Part shown: positions 1 through 4,671 of the stretch, one piece after another | Layout: every line of letters begins with the position of its first letter | How positions within the stretch are numbered: position 1 is the first letter of the stretch | DNA from: Alphaproteobacteria bacterium UBA3773 | GTDB lineage: Bacteria > Pseudomonadota > Alphaproteobacteria > RF32 > CAG-239 | NCBI GenBank assembly: GCA_002372275.1 | Contig: DFFP01000011.1 | Span: forward strand, 1 to 13,404 | Reading direction: 5' to 3' | DNA: 13,404 nt | The notes under the pieces: model-generated | Database searches by the model: none | What the model was told of the DNA's origin: nothing | Seen by the model: the letters and a program-made list of their open reading frames with translations, nothing else | Program-made: the position numbers and the translations under genes

Positions 1-1
1 G

Positions 2-577
2 TTTGATAGAATCAACAAATACGGTTCATATCTTGATTTAGATATTGAACATTACATCATCTCGTCAGGCTATGAAGAAATTTTAGAGGGGTGCTCCATC
101 AGGCCTTATTTCAAAGAGGTGGCCGGTTGCGCCTTTGCATTTGATGAAAACGGTTTTCCGGTCTGGCCGGCACGCGTTGTGAATTATCAAGCCAAAATTC
201 AATATCTTTCCAAAATCAACAAAGGCTTAAAAAAGCTGGATGATAAAGCCGTCAACGAATACACCCCCGACGAAAAACGCCGGATTCCATATTCACGCAT
301 TATTTATTTCGGCGACGGAATGACAGATGTTCCCTCTATGAAACTTGTCAAAACGCGCCAAGGAACAGCCATTGCCGTCTATAAACCCAAGAGCCATAAA
401 AGAGACAGAGCCATCAGCATGCTTAAAAACAACAGGGTTGACTTTGCCCTTGCGGCTGATTATCGCGAAGGAAAAGGCATCGACGTTGCCGTCAAAACGA
501 TTTTAAACCGCATTGCAGCCACGCGCGATTTAGAACTGTTAAAACAAGAAGAAAACAAAAAGAAAATAACAGATTAA
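2..577 (+). CDS. HAD-superfamily phosphatase, C-terminal part (5' end off window)
   Basis: The reading frame is open from the first base of the window, so this is the last 191 residues of a longer protein; the GTG at 119 is internal. HAD phosphatases use an Asp nucleophile to hydrolyse phosphate esters in the cytoplasm. Motif I would lie upstream and is not visible. Motif II is seen as IISSG (visible residues 19-23), a motif III Lys candidate lies in YQAKIQ (about residue 65), and motif IV is GDGMTDVPSM (104-113), whose acidic residues hold Mg2+. The tail is Lys/Glu-rich. Its TAA stop shares a TTAA tetranucleotide with the stop of the convergent yidD, so the two genes overlap by 4 bp. The substrate cannot be told; phosphoserine-phosphatase-like enzymes are one possibility. 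The superfamily call is firm, the substrate unknown. Confidence 0.85.
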   Translation, partial: FDRINKYGSYLDLDIEHYIISSGYEEILEGCSIRPYFKEVAGCAFAFDENGFPVWPARVVNYQAKIQYLSKINKGLKKLDDKAVNEYTPDEKRRIPYSRIIYFGDGMTDVPSMKLVKTRQGTAIAVYKPKSHKRDRAISMLKNNRVDFALAADYREGKGIDVAVKTILNRIAATRDLELLKQEENKKKITD

Positions 578-807
578 AGTTTATTTTTTGTTTTTTTAGG
601 CGGTACAGGGTCATACCCTTCCCCGCCCCACGGGTGACAACGCAAAATTCGCTTTATTCCGAGCCATAAACCTTTGAAAATGCCATGAACTTCAATGGCT
701 TCAATCATATACGCCGAGCAGGTCGGCCGATACCGACAACACCCCGGAAAAAAAGGCGAAATAAATTTTTGATAAAATCTAACAAGACAAATCAGAAGTC
801 GCTTCAT
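574..807 (-). CDS. yidD: YidD, membrane protein insertion efficiency factor
   Basis: A 77-residue protein of the YidD (DUF37) family, which assists YidC/Sec-dependent insertion of inner-membrane proteins at the cytoplasmic face of the membrane. Family hallmarks are all present: an amphipathic N-terminus (residues 1-20, LVRFYQKFISPFF), the Cys pair and PTCSAYMIEAI segment (23-37), and the RCHPWGGEGYDPVP signature (56-70). I chose the ATG at 807 because family homology begins there with MKRLLI; the upstream ATG at 867 would only add a Lys-rich run read out of frame through rnpA. With this start it overlaps the rnpA 3' end by 29 bp, a common arrangement for the pair. It is the last gene of the rpmH operon. 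In many alphaproteobacteria yidC follows; here a convergent HAD gene does. Confidence 0.93.
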   Translation of the reverse strand: MKRLLICLVRFYQKFISPFFPGCCRYRPTCSAYMIEAIEVHGIFKGLWLGIKRILRCHPWGGEGYDPVPPKKTKNKL

Positions 808-1207
808 CGTTTTTTTCTTCTTTTTGACGCTTCGGCGCATCAGGCGAATGATAAATTCCCTGCTCAATCATCGCATTTGCTTTTTTCAAAGCCCATTTCA
901 CATCGCTTTTCAATTCTTTATAAGAGCAATGAAGTGTTGAATACCGACCGATTAAAACGTATTCAACATTATTTTTTCCAAATTTCGGAAACACATCGCG
1001 TGCCACTGCCCGAAGCCTTCTTCGGATTCTGTTTCTGACAACGGCATGTCCGAGTTTTTTGGTTGTTGTAAAACCGACCTTAAACGGCACTTCTTCTTCA
1101 CATAAACTTGGAGCCGCCTGAAGAACCGTGGTCGAAACGACCATACGAATCCCCTTGGCGACTCTCAAAAAATCCCTTCTTTTTTTAAGATGAAGAATTT
1201 TTTCCAT
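779..1207 (-). CDS. rnpA: Ribonuclease P protein component
   Basis: The 142-residue protein subunit of RNase P, which helps the catalytic RNA bind precursor tRNA and trim its 5' leader. The N-terminal basic segment (LKKRRDFLRVAKG) and the RNR-box stretch (VVRNRIRRRLRAVARD, about residues 57-72) are diagnostic. The C-terminus carries an extra charged tail (KRQKEEKNDEATSD) beyond the usual fold, and this tail is where yidD overlaps. I chose the ATG at 1207 over the adjacent TTG at 1210. There is no clear Shine-Dalgarno sequence; the start sits 6 nt after the rpmH stop, so translation is probably coupled to rpmH. It belongs to the rpmH-rnpA-yidD operon. Confidence 0.95.
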   Translation of the reverse strand: MEKILHLKKRRDFLRVAKGIRMVVSTTVLQAAPSLCEEEVPFKVGFTTTKKLGHAVVRNRIRRRLRAVARDVFPKFGKNNVEYVLIGRYSTLHCSYKELKSDVKWALKKANAMIEQGIYHSPDAPKRQKEEKNDEATSDLSC

Positions 1208-1213
1208 CAATTT

Positions 1214-1348
1214 TTAAGCAGAAAGTTTTTTACGACCTCTTGCACGACGAGCAGCTAAAACTTTGCGACCGCCGACAGTTGCCATACGTGTTCTAAAACC
1301 ATGACGACGAGCTCTGACGAGCTTACTGGGTTGATATGTTCTTTTCAT
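1214..1348 (-). CDS. rpmH: 50S ribosomal protein L34
   Basis: A 44-codon gene that fully matches the L34 family: it begins MKRTYQPSKLVRARRHGFR, continues with TRMATVGGRKVLAARRARG and ends RKKLSA. L34 is a very basic large-subunit protein that binds 23S rRNA. The length is normal for the family. A good Shine-Dalgarno GGAG lies about 7 nt before the ATG. It is the first gene of the operon with rnpA and yidD, an arrangement conserved across bacteria, and is preceded by a near-consensus promoter at 1423-1451 with a roughly 68-nt leader. Confidence 0.97.
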   Translation of the reverse strand: MKRTYQPSKLVRARRHGFRTRMATVGGRKVLAARRARGRKKLSA

Positions 1349-1379
1349 TTATTTTCTCCGGTTAATTATTATTATTTAA

Positions 1380-1403
1380 AACCTTTTACTATAAAAAAAG
1401 GTT
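1380..1403 (-). other. Leader hairpin upstream of rpmH
   Basis: A perfect 8-bp inverted repeat (AACCTTTT and AAAAGGTT) with an 8-nt loop lies inside the predicted 5' leader of rpmH, about 30 nt before the start codon. Only four U residues follow it, so it is a poor terminator. It may tune mRNA stability or translation of L34, but in AT-rich DNA it could be fortuitous. Confidence 0.4.
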
Positions 1404-1422
1404 CTCGGGTTGAACGCTTTGA

Positions 1423-1451
1423 TTTATAATTTTTTTCTTTTTTGCTGTCAA
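1423..1451 (-). promoter_or_regulatory. sigma70-type promoter of rpmH-rnpA-yidD
   Basis: On the minus strand a consensus -35 TTGACA (1446-1451) and a -10 TATAAA (1423-1428) are separated by exactly 17 nt. Transcription would start near 1416, leaving a leader of about 68 nt before the rpmH ATG. This is the strongest promoter match in the window, as expected for a ribosomal-protein operon. Confidence 0.8.
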
Positions 1452-1487
1452 GCAATTTTTTTTATTCCCATCCCCCTTCCACTTTTA

Positions 1488-1526
1488 TGTCACCCCTGAG
1501 CAACTTTAGCTGCGAGCCTAAGCATC
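1488..1526. repeat. REP-like unit 1 (copy of unit 4)
   Basis: Begins TGTCACCCCTGAGCA and ends CGAGCCTAAGCATC. The ends match unit 4 at 1668-1710 (CCTGAGCA at the start, CCTAAGCATC at the end); the middle hairpin arms are degraded, with GCAAC facing GCTGC. Confidence 0.6.
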
Positions 1527-1537
1527 CTCTCCTATCC

Positions 1538-1580
1538 TGTCATCCCTCGAGGTGCGCGGCGCGTCACCTCGTCAAGGGAT
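1538..1580. repeat. REP-like unit 2, 13-bp hairpin
   Basis: Begins TGTC. Arms ATCCCT (1542-1547) plus CGAGGTG (1548-1554) pair with CACCTCG (1565-1571) and AGGGAT (1575-1580), with a 3-nt bulge (TCA). The loop is markedly GC-rich compared with the surroundings. Confidence 0.65.
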
Positions 1581-1590
1581 CTAACCTTTA

Positions 1591-1620
1591 ATCGCCCTCG
1601 CCTTGGCGCTCAAAGGCGAT
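1591..1620. repeat. Imperfect palindrome without the TGTCA head
   Basis: ATCGCC (1591-1596) is complementary to GGCGAT (1615-1620), and inside it CGCC (1599-1602) faces GGCG (1605-1608). It lacks the TGTCA start of the other units and may be a different element or the decayed tail of unit 2. Confidence 0.5.
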
Positions 1621-1630
1621 TCTTCCACTC

Positions 1631-1657
1631 TGTCATCCTGAATTTATTTCAGGATCT
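1631..1657. repeat. REP-like unit 3
   Basis: Begins TGTCA; ATCCTGAA (1635-1642) pairs perfectly with TTCAGGAT (1648-1655) around a 5-nt loop. This is the cleanest small palindrome of the cluster. Confidence 0.65.
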
Positions 1658-1667
1658 CCACTTTTTC

Positions 1668-1710
1668 TGTCATGCCTGAGCACAGCTCAGCTGTGCGAAC
1701 CTAAGCATCT
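1668..1710. repeat. REP-like unit 4 (intact partner of unit 1)
   Basis: Begins TGTCATGCCTGAG and ends CCTAAGCATC like unit 1. Its core is a perfect 7-bp hairpin, GCACAGC (1680-1686) with GCTGTGC (1690-1696), and a 3-nt loop. Confidence 0.65.
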
Positions 1711-1726
1711 AAAATATAAAAACAAT

Positions 1727-1753
1727 TGTCATTCTGAGCGAAGCGAAGAATCC
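1727..1753. repeat. REP-like unit 5, next to the LRR stop codon
   Basis: Begins TGTCATTCTGAG, with ATTCT (1731-1735) facing AGAAT (1747-1751) around a GAGCGAAGCGA core. It lies only about 25 nt past the LRR stop. Read on the minus strand the hairpin is followed after a few bases by TTTTT (1716-1725 area), so it might also help end LRR transcription. Confidence 0.6.
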
Positions 1754-1776
1754 AGGACAAAAAAGAATCCTTCCCC

Positions 1777-2757
1777 TTACCGATATTTCAGCTTAAATGT
1801 ATTCTTCCCAGAAACAACCATCATAGCCTCATCAACAGTATAAATTCTTTTATTTTTAAAACCAATCAGTTTTCCATGTGCATCATAATATTTTGCAGAG
1901 CCATCTGAGTTATATTCATATGTATACATCAAATTTCCATGGGCATCATATTTTGCTAAAATTCCATTTTCTCCTATTTGCATGATTGAACCATCATTTC
2001 CAATTTCAAAAGTTTTTTCTTCAAAACCATCTCGAACAATACTGGTAAAATCATGAAAATCATGTAAAATATCTTTAATCGTTCCATCAGAGTTGTATAC
2101 AATATAGTTACCTCCATCTTGTTCATAGCGATTAACGTCAGAAGCACAAAAGCCTTTTTCAATTTGTTCTCCTGTGCAATAAATATTACCCAAGCTTGCG
2201 GAAATTATTTGAGGATTTGAAGAGTATGGCTTTACTTGCGGCGGCAAAACAAACGTCAGCTTATTTGTTCCGCTCACGCCGTTATACCAATCTCCGGTAG
2301 CTTTATTCGGAAGATATAAATATTCCAAATTTTTACAATTTTCACAAATACCCCATCCGGGAGCATTTGCAGAATCAGGTATGATGAGTTCTTTTAAATT
2401 TGTTGAGGCAAAAGCAGCACCCCAAATTTTTGTCACAGATGTGGGAATATGAACGCTTTCGAGTGATGATTCACAAAACGCATGTTCACCTATTGCCCAT
2501 ATTCCATCAGATATCGTCACATTTTTAATATCCTTGTTTTTGTAAAACACACCACGGGTTGGGACCATTCCTGTTCCACTTATTTCGACATTTCCTTTAT
2601 CATCGATGGTATATGTACACCCATTACCGCATGTATCCATCGCTTTAATGCAATTTCCGGTATTCACACCTTTAACATATCCTTCTTCACATGCTTGGAC
2701 ATGACTATAAATCAATATCATAAAACCTAGTAATGGTACAAAACGACCTTTTTTCAT
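1777..2757 (-). CDS. Secreted BspA-like leucine-rich-repeat protein
   Basis: A 326-residue exported protein. Residues 1-22 form a signal peptide: basic MKKGR, a hydrophobic run and VQA just before Cys23. VQAC is close to a lipobox, but Gln at -2 is unusual, so a lipoprotein is possible rather than sure. Residues 23-47 hold several Cys (CEEGY, NCIKA, CGNGC). Residues 48-172 contain LRR_5/BspA-type repeats (IKNVTISDGIWAIGEHAF, LESVHIPTSVTKIWGAAF, LKELIIPDS, LEYLYLP). Residues 215-300 change to short YNSDG and YDAHG repeats resembling YD/MORN-like beta units. BspA-like proteins typically act at the cell surface in adhesion; the role here is inferred. Shine-Dalgarno AAGGA lies 9 nt upstream. The ORF is 28 nt downstream of a structured RNA and its terminator, which may control it. 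Confidence 0.8.
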   Translation of the reverse strand: MKKGRFVPLLGFMILIYSHVQACEEGYVKGVNTGNCIKAMDTCGNGCTYTIDDKGNVEISGTGMVPTRGVFYKNKDIKNVTISDGIWAIGEHAFCESSLESVHIPTSVTKIWGAAFASTNLKELIIPDSANAPGWGICENCKNLEYLYLPNKATGDWYNGVSGTNKLTFVLPPQVKPYSSNPQIISASLGNIYCTGEQIEKGFCASDVNRYEQDGGNYIVYNSDGTIKDILHDFHDFTSIVRDGFEEKTFEIGNDGSIMQIGENGILAKYDAHGNLMYTYEYNSDGSAKYYDAHGKLIGFKNKRIYTVDEAMMVVSGKNTFKLKYR

Positions 2758-2785
2758 AACACAACATCCTTACTCATAAAGTTAC

Positions 2786-2814
2786 AAAAAAACCCGACTT
2801 TTTATTAAAGCGGG
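2786..2814 (-). terminator. Rho-independent terminator at the end of the structured RNA
   Basis: On the minus strand CCCG plus CTTT (2814 down to 2807) pair with AAAG and CGGG, with one bulged base and a 5-nt loop, followed by seven U residues (2792 to 2786). It lies 28 nt upstream of the LRR start codon, so it cannot be the LRR gene's own terminator and must act on transcripts coming from the RNA at 2981 or beyond. Confidence 0.8.
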
Positions 2815-2827
2815 CGGATGTTTACAA
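2799..2827 (-). promoter_or_regulatory. Possible internal promoter for the LRR gene
   Basis: On the minus strand TTGTAA (2822-2827) and TAAAAA (2799-2804) are 17 nt apart, each matching the sigma70 consensus at four of six positions. It overlaps the terminator hairpin. If real, the LRR gene would be transcribed independently of the structured RNA. The match is modest in AT-rich DNA. Confidence 0.25.
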
Positions 2828-2987
2828 ACCGTGTTCTGTAGACGGCTCGGCTTATTGAGCTGTGAGCCTATTCAGCCGACATCCGCTCATATAAGCAGAA
2901 ATCGGCATATTTATATAATCGCATGCGATGCGAATCACAGAACAAGGGTTGTAACGCCCGAGATAAGCTTTTGCCTATCCTTTGTTC

Positions 2988-3016
2988 ATTATATGCTTAT
3001 TTTAAGAAAAAGTACA
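2988..3016 (-). promoter_or_regulatory. Promoter of the structured RNA
   Basis: A perfect -10 TATAAT (2988-2993, minus strand) has a weak -35 TGTACT (3011-3016) at 17-nt spacing. The predicted start is near 2981. It lies between the folD terminator and the structured RNA, as expected for an independent transcription unit. Confidence 0.6.
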
Positions 3017-3050
3017 GATTTTTTTATGTTCTGTCTTTAAAAAAAACACC

Positions 3051-3084
3051 AAAAAAAATCCCGAGAAGTTTTGCTTTTCGGAAT
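3051..3084 (-). terminator. Rho-independent terminator of the yggT-DUF167-folD operon
   Basis: On the minus strand ATTCCGA and AAG pair with CTT and TCGGGAT (3084 to 3058; one G-U pair and one mismatch) around a CAAAA loop, followed by eight U residues (3058 to 3051). It begins 23 nt after the folD stop and separates that operon from the structured RNA. Confidence 0.85.
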
Positions 3085-3107
3085 CTGTTTTATTAAAAAA
3101 AATTCTG

Positions 3108-3950
3108 TTATGGATGTTGCTTAAAATATGCTTCCAACGTGTTTTCCAAAAGCATGGCAATTGTCATCGGTCCAACTCCGCCCGGAACAGGCGTAATGTA
3201 TGAAGCCACATCTTTGACTTCATCAAAGTCCACATCACCATAAAGCTTACCGTCCACACGTGTTGTCCCGACATCAATCACAACCGCGCCTTTTTTAATC
3301 CAATCTTTTTTAATCATCTTCGGCTGGCCGCAAGCTGCCACCACCACATCTGCTCTTTGACATATTTCTTTTAAGTTTTGGGTGTGTGAATGCGCTGTTG
3401 TCACGGTGCAATTTTCTTTTAAGAGTAACATTGAAGCCGGTTTTCCGACAATCACCGAACGCCCGATCACAAGCGCATTTTTACCTTCCAGCGGAATATT
3501 CGTTTCTTTTAACATTCTCAAAACGCCTTTGGGCGTCGCCGCCACAACTGCCGTTTCATCGCCGTTTTGAAGCAACCCGATATTATACGGATGAAACCCG
3601 TCCACATCTTTTTGATAATCAATTCTCTTTAAGAGCGCAGCACTGTCCAAACCTTCGGGCAACGGGAGCTGAAGCAAAATACCGTTAACGGTTTTGTCTT
3701 GATTTAATCTGTCAATCAAATTTTCAAGCTCATTTTGGCTCACGTCATCTTCAAACAAAAAAAGCTCTGTTTCAATCCCGACCTCAGCGGCTGCTTTTTG
3801 CTTATTTTTCACATAAATTTCGCTTGCCCCGTCGTGGCCTGCCAAAATAACGGCAAGCTTCGGGTGCGCGCTACTTTCTTCAATTTTGCGTTTTAAGTTT
3901 TCTCTAATTTTAAGCGCAAGTTCTTTTCCGCTGATAATTTCTGCCGTCAT
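3108..3950 (-). CDS. folD: FolD, methylene-THF dehydrogenase / methenyl-THF cyclohydrolase
   Basis: A 280-residue bifunctional cytosolic enzyme that oxidises 5,10-methylene-THF to methenyl-THF with NADP+ and hydrolyses it to 10-formyl-THF, feeding purine and formyl-Met synthesis. The catalytic YVKNK box is at residues 46-50 (Lys50 the probable catalytic Lys), QLPLP at 94-98, KDVDGFH at 114-120, the Rossmann GRSVIVGKP at 163-171 and the C-terminal PVPGGVGPMT at 254-263. The usual PCTP motif reads AATP (137-140), a mild departure. Length is normal. The ATG overlaps the stop of the DUF167 gene by one base (TAATG), with GGAG about 11 nt upstream, so translation is coupled. It is the last gene of the operon before the terminator at 3051-3084. 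Confidence 0.97.
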   Translation of the reverse strand: MTAEIISGKELALKIRENLKRKIEESSAHPKLAVILAGHDGASEIYVKNKQKAAAEVGIETELFLFEDDVSQNELENLIDRLNQDKTVNGILLQLPLPEGLDSAALLKRIDYQKDVDGFHPYNIGLLQNGDETAVVAATPKGVLRMLKETNIPLEGKNALVIGRSVIVGKPASMLLLKENCTVTTAHSHTQNLKEICQRADVVVAACGQPKMIKKDWIKKGAVVIDVGTTRVDGKLYGDVDFDEVKDVASYITPVPGGVGPMTIAMLLENTLEAYFKQHP

Positions 3951-4252
3951 TAAATCATATTCTCCAAAATCGAATCCAAATTTTCCGCTGTTGCTATTTT
4001 AATTTTTTTATATCTGTCTGTTTGCCCGCCGATGATTTCAAAAGCCGTTTTAGCGATTTTAAGCTGACCGGATAAAAACGCAATCAATTCTTTATTGGCT
4101 TTTCCTTTTTCAGGCACACTGACAACATTCACTTTTAAAAACGAATTTCCGTCTGCATCATCAAAAACACCGCCTATTTTTACACACGAAGAGTTAGGCG
4201 TTAACCTAACTCTTAAAATGTAACCTTCATCCGTTTTTTGAAAAAAAGCCAA
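3950..4252 (-). CDS. DUF167 (YggU-like) family protein, TTG start
   Basis: A 100-residue protein of the DUF167/YggU family, small alpha/beta proteins of unknown function that often sit beside YggT. Seen here are the LRVRLTPNSS strand, the conserved VPEKGKANKELIAFLSGQL stretch (about residues 46-64) and the terminal IIGGQTDRYKKIKI segment. No ATG exists at the N-terminus; translation most likely starts at TTG (4252), one base after the yggT TGA stop and about 11 nt after a GGGAG. Its own stop overlaps the folD ATG. The tight packing suggests a translationally coupled operon. Family membership is firm; function is not known. Confidence 0.9.
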   Translation of the reverse strand: MAFFQKTDEGYILRVRLTPNSSCVKIGGVFDDADGNSFLKVNVVSVPEKGKANKELIAFLSGQLKIAKTAFEIIGGQTDRYKKIKIATAENLDSILENMI

Positions 4253-4253
4253 A

Positions 4254-4553
4254 TCAGATGCAGCTCCCGGCCATGGCTGCTAATAACTGACCGATAAAAT
4301 ACAAAGCCAAAAGAAGCACAAACGGTGCCACATCGAAATCGGCAATCGGTTTAATTTTTGAACGGATACGGCTATAAACCGGCTCTGTTAATTTTTTCAA
4401 AATTTCCACAAATTTTTCGGCATATTTGTTTTGAATATCAATAATTTTGAAGTGCATCAACCAATAAACAACGATTTCAACCACCACAACTTTAAAATAA
4501 ATATCCAAAACAAGTGTTAAAGTTCTCAATATCGCAAGCCACAAAGCGCACAT
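4254..4553 (-). CDS. yggT: YggT family inner-membrane protein
   Basis: A 99-residue membrane protein of the YggT family. It has a hydrophobic segment at residues 5-33, an amphipathic basic linker containing PVYSRIRSKIKPIADFDVAP (58-77, the family signature region) and a second hydrophobic segment at about 77-96. YggT proteins have been linked to osmotic tolerance and, in relatives, to cell division or photosystem assembly, but no biochemical role is settled. This is the first gene of the yggT-DUF167-folD operon. A strong Shine-Dalgarno AGGAG lies 7 nt before the ATG. I could not identify a convincing promoter in the 118-nt AT-rich gap upstream. Confidence 0.9.
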   Translation of the reverse strand: MCALWLAILRTLTLVLDIYFKVVVVEIVVYWLMHFKIIDIQNKYAEKFVEILKKLTEPVYSRIRSKIKPIADFDVAPFVLLLALYFIGQLLAAMAGSCI

Positions 4554-4671
4554 ATACTTTCTCCTAAAAAAAATTAAAATGCATTTATCATTTGCAAGTC
4601 ATCTTACACAAAATAATTTAAAATATCCAGCAAATTTTTTTACTCATACATATTTTCTTGAAAAAAAAACG

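Larger units (their letters stand above)
1488..1753. repeat. Cluster of REP-like palindromic units (gene-free region)
   Basis: The stretch between the rpmH promoter and the LRR gene carries no credible ORF. It holds six short units in a row. Five begin with TGTCAT or TGTCAC, followed by CCTGA, CTGAG or a similar arm, and most can form a hairpin. They differ in inner sequence, so this is not a simple tandem array or CRISPR. The style matches the dispersed GTCATCCTGA/GGATC elements seen in many bacterial genomes. Individual units are listed separately. Confidence 0.7.
2786..2981 (-). ncRNA. Unclassified structured RNA (small RNA or LRR leader)
   Basis: About 196 nt of non-coding sequence on the minus strand, with a TATAAT box just upstream and a terminator at the end. 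The two ends form a long closing stem: in plus coordinates 2937-2944 pairs with 2832-2839 (8 bp), 2946-2947 with 2829-2830, 2949-2954 with 2822-2827 (6 bp), and 2955-2960 with 2811-2816 (6 bp), interrupted by two mismatches and a 5-nt bulge. Inside are at least two hairpins, GCCGA/TCGGC (2875-2879 with 2902-2906, extended inward) and GGCTC/GAGCC (2844-2848 with 2864-2868), plus a weaker TCGCA/TGCGA one. A small 5' hairpin (GATAGGC, AAAA loop, GCTTATC) precedes the stem. I could not match it to 6S, tmRNA, SRP or RNase P RNA motifs. Confidence 0.6.

Noticed and set aside
119..577. HAD gene starting at GTG 119
   Set aside because: The frame is open upstream to the window edge and contains HAD motif II (IISSG), so 119 is internal.
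574..867. Longer yidD ORF starting at 867
   Set aside because: The extra 20 residues are rnpA read in another frame; YidD homology starts at the ATG at 807.
685..1038. 117-codon plus-strand ORF across yidD and rnpA
   Set aside because: Antisense shadow of two well-identified overlapping genes.
1488..1753. CRISPR array
   Set aside because: Units differ in length and sequence, spacers are irregular and short, and no cas genes are nearby.
2786..2981. Identity of the structured RNA as 6S, tmRNA, SRP RNA, RNase P RNA or a cobalamin/lysine riboswitch
   Set aside because: The 3' part contains ACAGAAC followed by CGG, loosely like the RNase P 3' conserved region, but the GAGGAAAGTCC 5' partner is missing and the RNA is far too short. 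No tmRNA tag or CCA end, no SRP GGAAG apical loop and no cobalamin-box core were found; a 6S match is possible in size only.
2831..3040. 69-codon plus-strand ORF in the folD-LRR gap
   Set aside because: It lies across the structured RNA stem and the minus-strand promoter, has no ribosome site and no family resemblance; the base pairing explains the region better.
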